From: Dasyornis broadbenti
Lineage: Eukaryota; Chordata; Aves; Passeriformes; Dasyornithidae
Length of the DNA: 64,000 nucleotides
Assembly: GCA_013397935.1 (NCBI GenBank)
Contig: VZRN01001317.1
Location: 2,737,095 to 2,801,094 of the forward strand
Reading direction: 5' to 3'
Part shown: positions 61,401-64,000 of the stretch, in pieces
Layout of the letters: each line of letters begins with the position of its first letter
How positions within the stretch are numbered: the stretch's first letter is position 1
Position numbers and translations under genes: made by a program
The notes under the pieces: generated by a model
The model's input: only the letters and a program-made list of their open reading frames with translations
The model's database searches: none
Told to the model about the DNA's origin: nothing

Positions 61401-64000
61401 TTGCATTTTTAAGGAGCCATCAAGCAAACAATAAATCACCAAACAAATGGGTTTGCTCTTTCTCAAACCCTGGTTTTGCCTCCATTGCAGTGAAAATAAT
61501 TATGTCAAAGGATGCATAACTAGTCTTTGTGTATATCAACATGGGCTTCTGCTGTGCATCCAAATAGATCTCTGGCAGCTTCACTGGGGCTCTGTAATTG
61601 TCTTTGATTAACCTAGACATAATGACAGGAAGCTGCAAGATCGCAATGGAGATGAGAATGTCACTTAACAAATGGCCTTATCAGGTGCTCTTCTGTATAT
61701 CTGGTTTTGCTGCCTCACTCTCGAGAAACAAGCTGGAGAGAATGAACACGATAGGTGTTGAAATAAAATCCTAGGACATGTAAGCTCAAAGCACTTCAGA
61801 GAGGCACTGAACCACAGCGTCCTTGAAACCACAGGCTGCACTCTCTCACTGCACGTGTGTTTTGATGGTTCTGATTTACAAATTGTTTGGAAAAAGAGAG
61901 GATTAAAGTCCCTGTTATTTGTCATTGAAACCTTCAGAGTAGTTCACAAGAGAAAGTGGTGTGATATTTCTAGTCAGCCAGACCAGCACAAAGGCAGGCG
62001 TAGCAGGAACTGTGGCTTAAACACAGCATTGATAGGAATTTGAGAGCTGAAATCCTTGGTCAGATTACACCACCATATCCAGCGTTTATTTATACAAATA
62101 AGCCAATTAAGGCAAAACCCCACACACACCTAATTCTCTTTACTTGAACAAGAGTTCAGCAACTGGAGACCCTCACAGATCAGGGTCTGCTCCAAAGACC
62201 ATTGCATTAAGGAGGCCCTTAACTCCCGATTTTAGAAAACAGGCTCATTCTCTGTTCCTCAGTTTTTCCTTCTGACAAGTGATGAGGTGTTGAAAAAAGA
62301 GAACTGTGATGATTCATAAAATGTGTTATAAGGAACATTATCAGCTGAGATTAATGCTATATCATGTGTAATATTTATTGTCAGAGCAAGTGGAAATGTT
62401 TTCTAAAATTTAAATTTCAGCTATGAACTTTGGCTAACTTTCAAATGCTAATGATTTTTTTTTGCAAATGCAGAGGCAAAACTGTCAAAGTGTTTTCTGA
62501 ATTTGGTTTGCTAGCTTCTTCCAATTTATGTTTATCCGTTTGCTTTCTCAATTCCTTTAAGATGCAGGAAGATTTTAGATTTTATAAAGCCAGGAAAAGG
62601 TTAGCTTTTCCATTAATATGTCGTGGTTTTGTTATGCCTGAGTCTGGAGAAATAATCTGAAAATCTCATCTTTAATGCTCTTTTTCATAGAACTGTCTTG
62701 TGATGTCACTGCAATGTAATAGTCCCAGGATAAGTGTTTTGGGGTAGATTTCCTTACTCTCTTCTCCTGTACTTCATATCTGACATTTCAACTTTAGGAT
62801 TATAAGCTCTGCTTAGCATTAGGTATTGTTGAAAACTGCCCTTTTTTTTTAAAAAAAAAATAACATTTCTTTTAAATATACTTATTTTAATTAAAAATTA
62901 AGTCATCAGGGAAATACAACAAAATGATTAAGTGTTGGGTAGGGATTTTTCACGTGATAGAGATGTCACTTCTTGAAAGAAATCCAGAGCTGACAGAAGT
63001 TGACAGAATAAAGGCCACAAAATTCAGCTGTTTGCCTCTATGATGCCCTTGGGGAATACTGATTCTCAATTCTGACTACAATAATAAAACTGGGTTTGGA
63101 AGGTCCAAGAACATCCCCATTCTAACACCTGCTCAGTGAATCTCTAGAACTGAAATATTCTATTTCCATGATTTAGAAAACGAACGCAAGAACGCAAACA
63201 TAAATCCACGTTAATGCGAGATGGACTCTAGGCGTGCGCTAAGCAGAACAATAATGGGAGTGACTACTTCCCAAAGCTGGATAATACATAGTCTGACTGA
63301 GCAGTATGAGTGCGACTTCACTGTTTTATAGACTGGCTCCTAAACTGCACTTTTTAATGCCCAGCCATGTTTGGGTACAGGTAGAGAAATGCTATTAAAA
63401 TGCTGGTAAGCAGTTCTGGAAAAAGCAGATGCTAAACCAGAACCCGAGTGACAGCCCCAAAGCCACTGACCACTGACCTCGGCTGAAACTTGGACCTTTG
63501 TATGCGTGCACCCATATTGGCCTGCCAGCTATACCTCAGATTTAAAGGGCCAAAGGGATACAGATGAAGACCTTTTCAGCTTCTATTATATTTCACTGTG
63601 CACCTGTCAACACTAGAAAGTTACAACCTGAGGAGGGAAATAGTGCTTGGATAGCATTTCATGGTGTTAGAAAACTGGTTTTCGAATTTGTAGTATGAGC
63701 TAATGCTGATTTGCACATTGAAGTTATTTTTGAAAGACATTACATACTCAAATAATTTATGTACTAAAATAGGAAAGCATCAGAAACCCTTATTTTAAAT
63801 GAAGTTTAGTCTGGCGTCAGTAAAAGATGGATCCCATCTTGATTTTGTCCAAAAATTACATCACAACCTCAATGAAAACCACAGGGTTACTAGCAGGAAT
63901 GCTATCGAGGAAATAAAGTTACATCGACTGAAATCCCAGTGAAAGTTTCCGTCAATGCAAGCAGTGATCTTAGAGATAAACAGCACCAAAAAAAAAAAAA
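58401..64000. other. Noncoding stretch
   Basis: No recognised gene. A CpG-dense patch lies at 58476-58529. An A/C-rich simple repeat (CAAA units) is near 60787-60825. A GC-richer patch at 61040-61340 has overlapping open frames only. A T9A10 palindrome lies at about 62842-62860. The window ends inside a poly-A run (63988-64000). Confidence 0.45.

Overview
The window looks like intergenic or intronic DNA from a bird. The evidence is two clear 3' ends of CR1 LINEs, the dominant avian retrotransposon: one at 49503-49614 ends in the ATTCTATG-type tail, the other at 50911-51127 ends in the 'cttccaactgaaat' tail. A more decayed probable CR1 body lies at 8350-8605. The sequence is otherwise AT-rich and CpG-poor, with microsatellites, poly-A/T runs and two N gaps. 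I see no bacterial or phage features, CRISPR array, rRNA or tRNA. I recognise no known protein in any frame. Reading frames are short and scattered, as expected for noncoding vertebrate DNA.

Layout. 1-5000: AT-rich sequence with a 417-bp gap, then a candidate plus-strand exon (1686-1795) and a candidate last exon (4079 to about 4210) with an in-frame stop and an AATAAA. 5000-20000: mostly featureless, with candidate minus-strand exons at 6880-7078 and 10138-10176, a decayed CR1, a motif-dense possible enhancer near 14790-15010, and a GC-richer patch before the second gap (19703-19949). 20000-45000: mostly featureless, with candidate exons at 21109-21271 (+), 22645-22739 (-) and 41184-41261 (-), the longest gap-free open frame (29547-30071) with a CpG-dense hairpin, and several simple repeats. 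45000-53100: the most structured part, with plus-strand candidate exons at 45188-45303, 47215-47303 and 52077-52163, a CpG cluster at 46749-46866, the two CR1 ends, a perfect CRE and a minus-strand candidate exon at 52994-53046. 53100-64000: featureless apart from a GC-richer patch near 58300-58550 holding another minus-strand candidate exon.

How the parts might fit. Six minus-strand candidate exons, read from 58400 down to 6880, can be joined with all reading phases compatible. On the plus strand, 1686-1795 can be joined in frame to 4079, and 45188-45303 to 47215-47303. I found these by eye from splice-site quality and open frames. Such matches arise by chance in 64 kb (one equally good splice pair encloses stops in all three frames), so each is a hypothesis for RNA-seq or conservation to settle, not a gene call.
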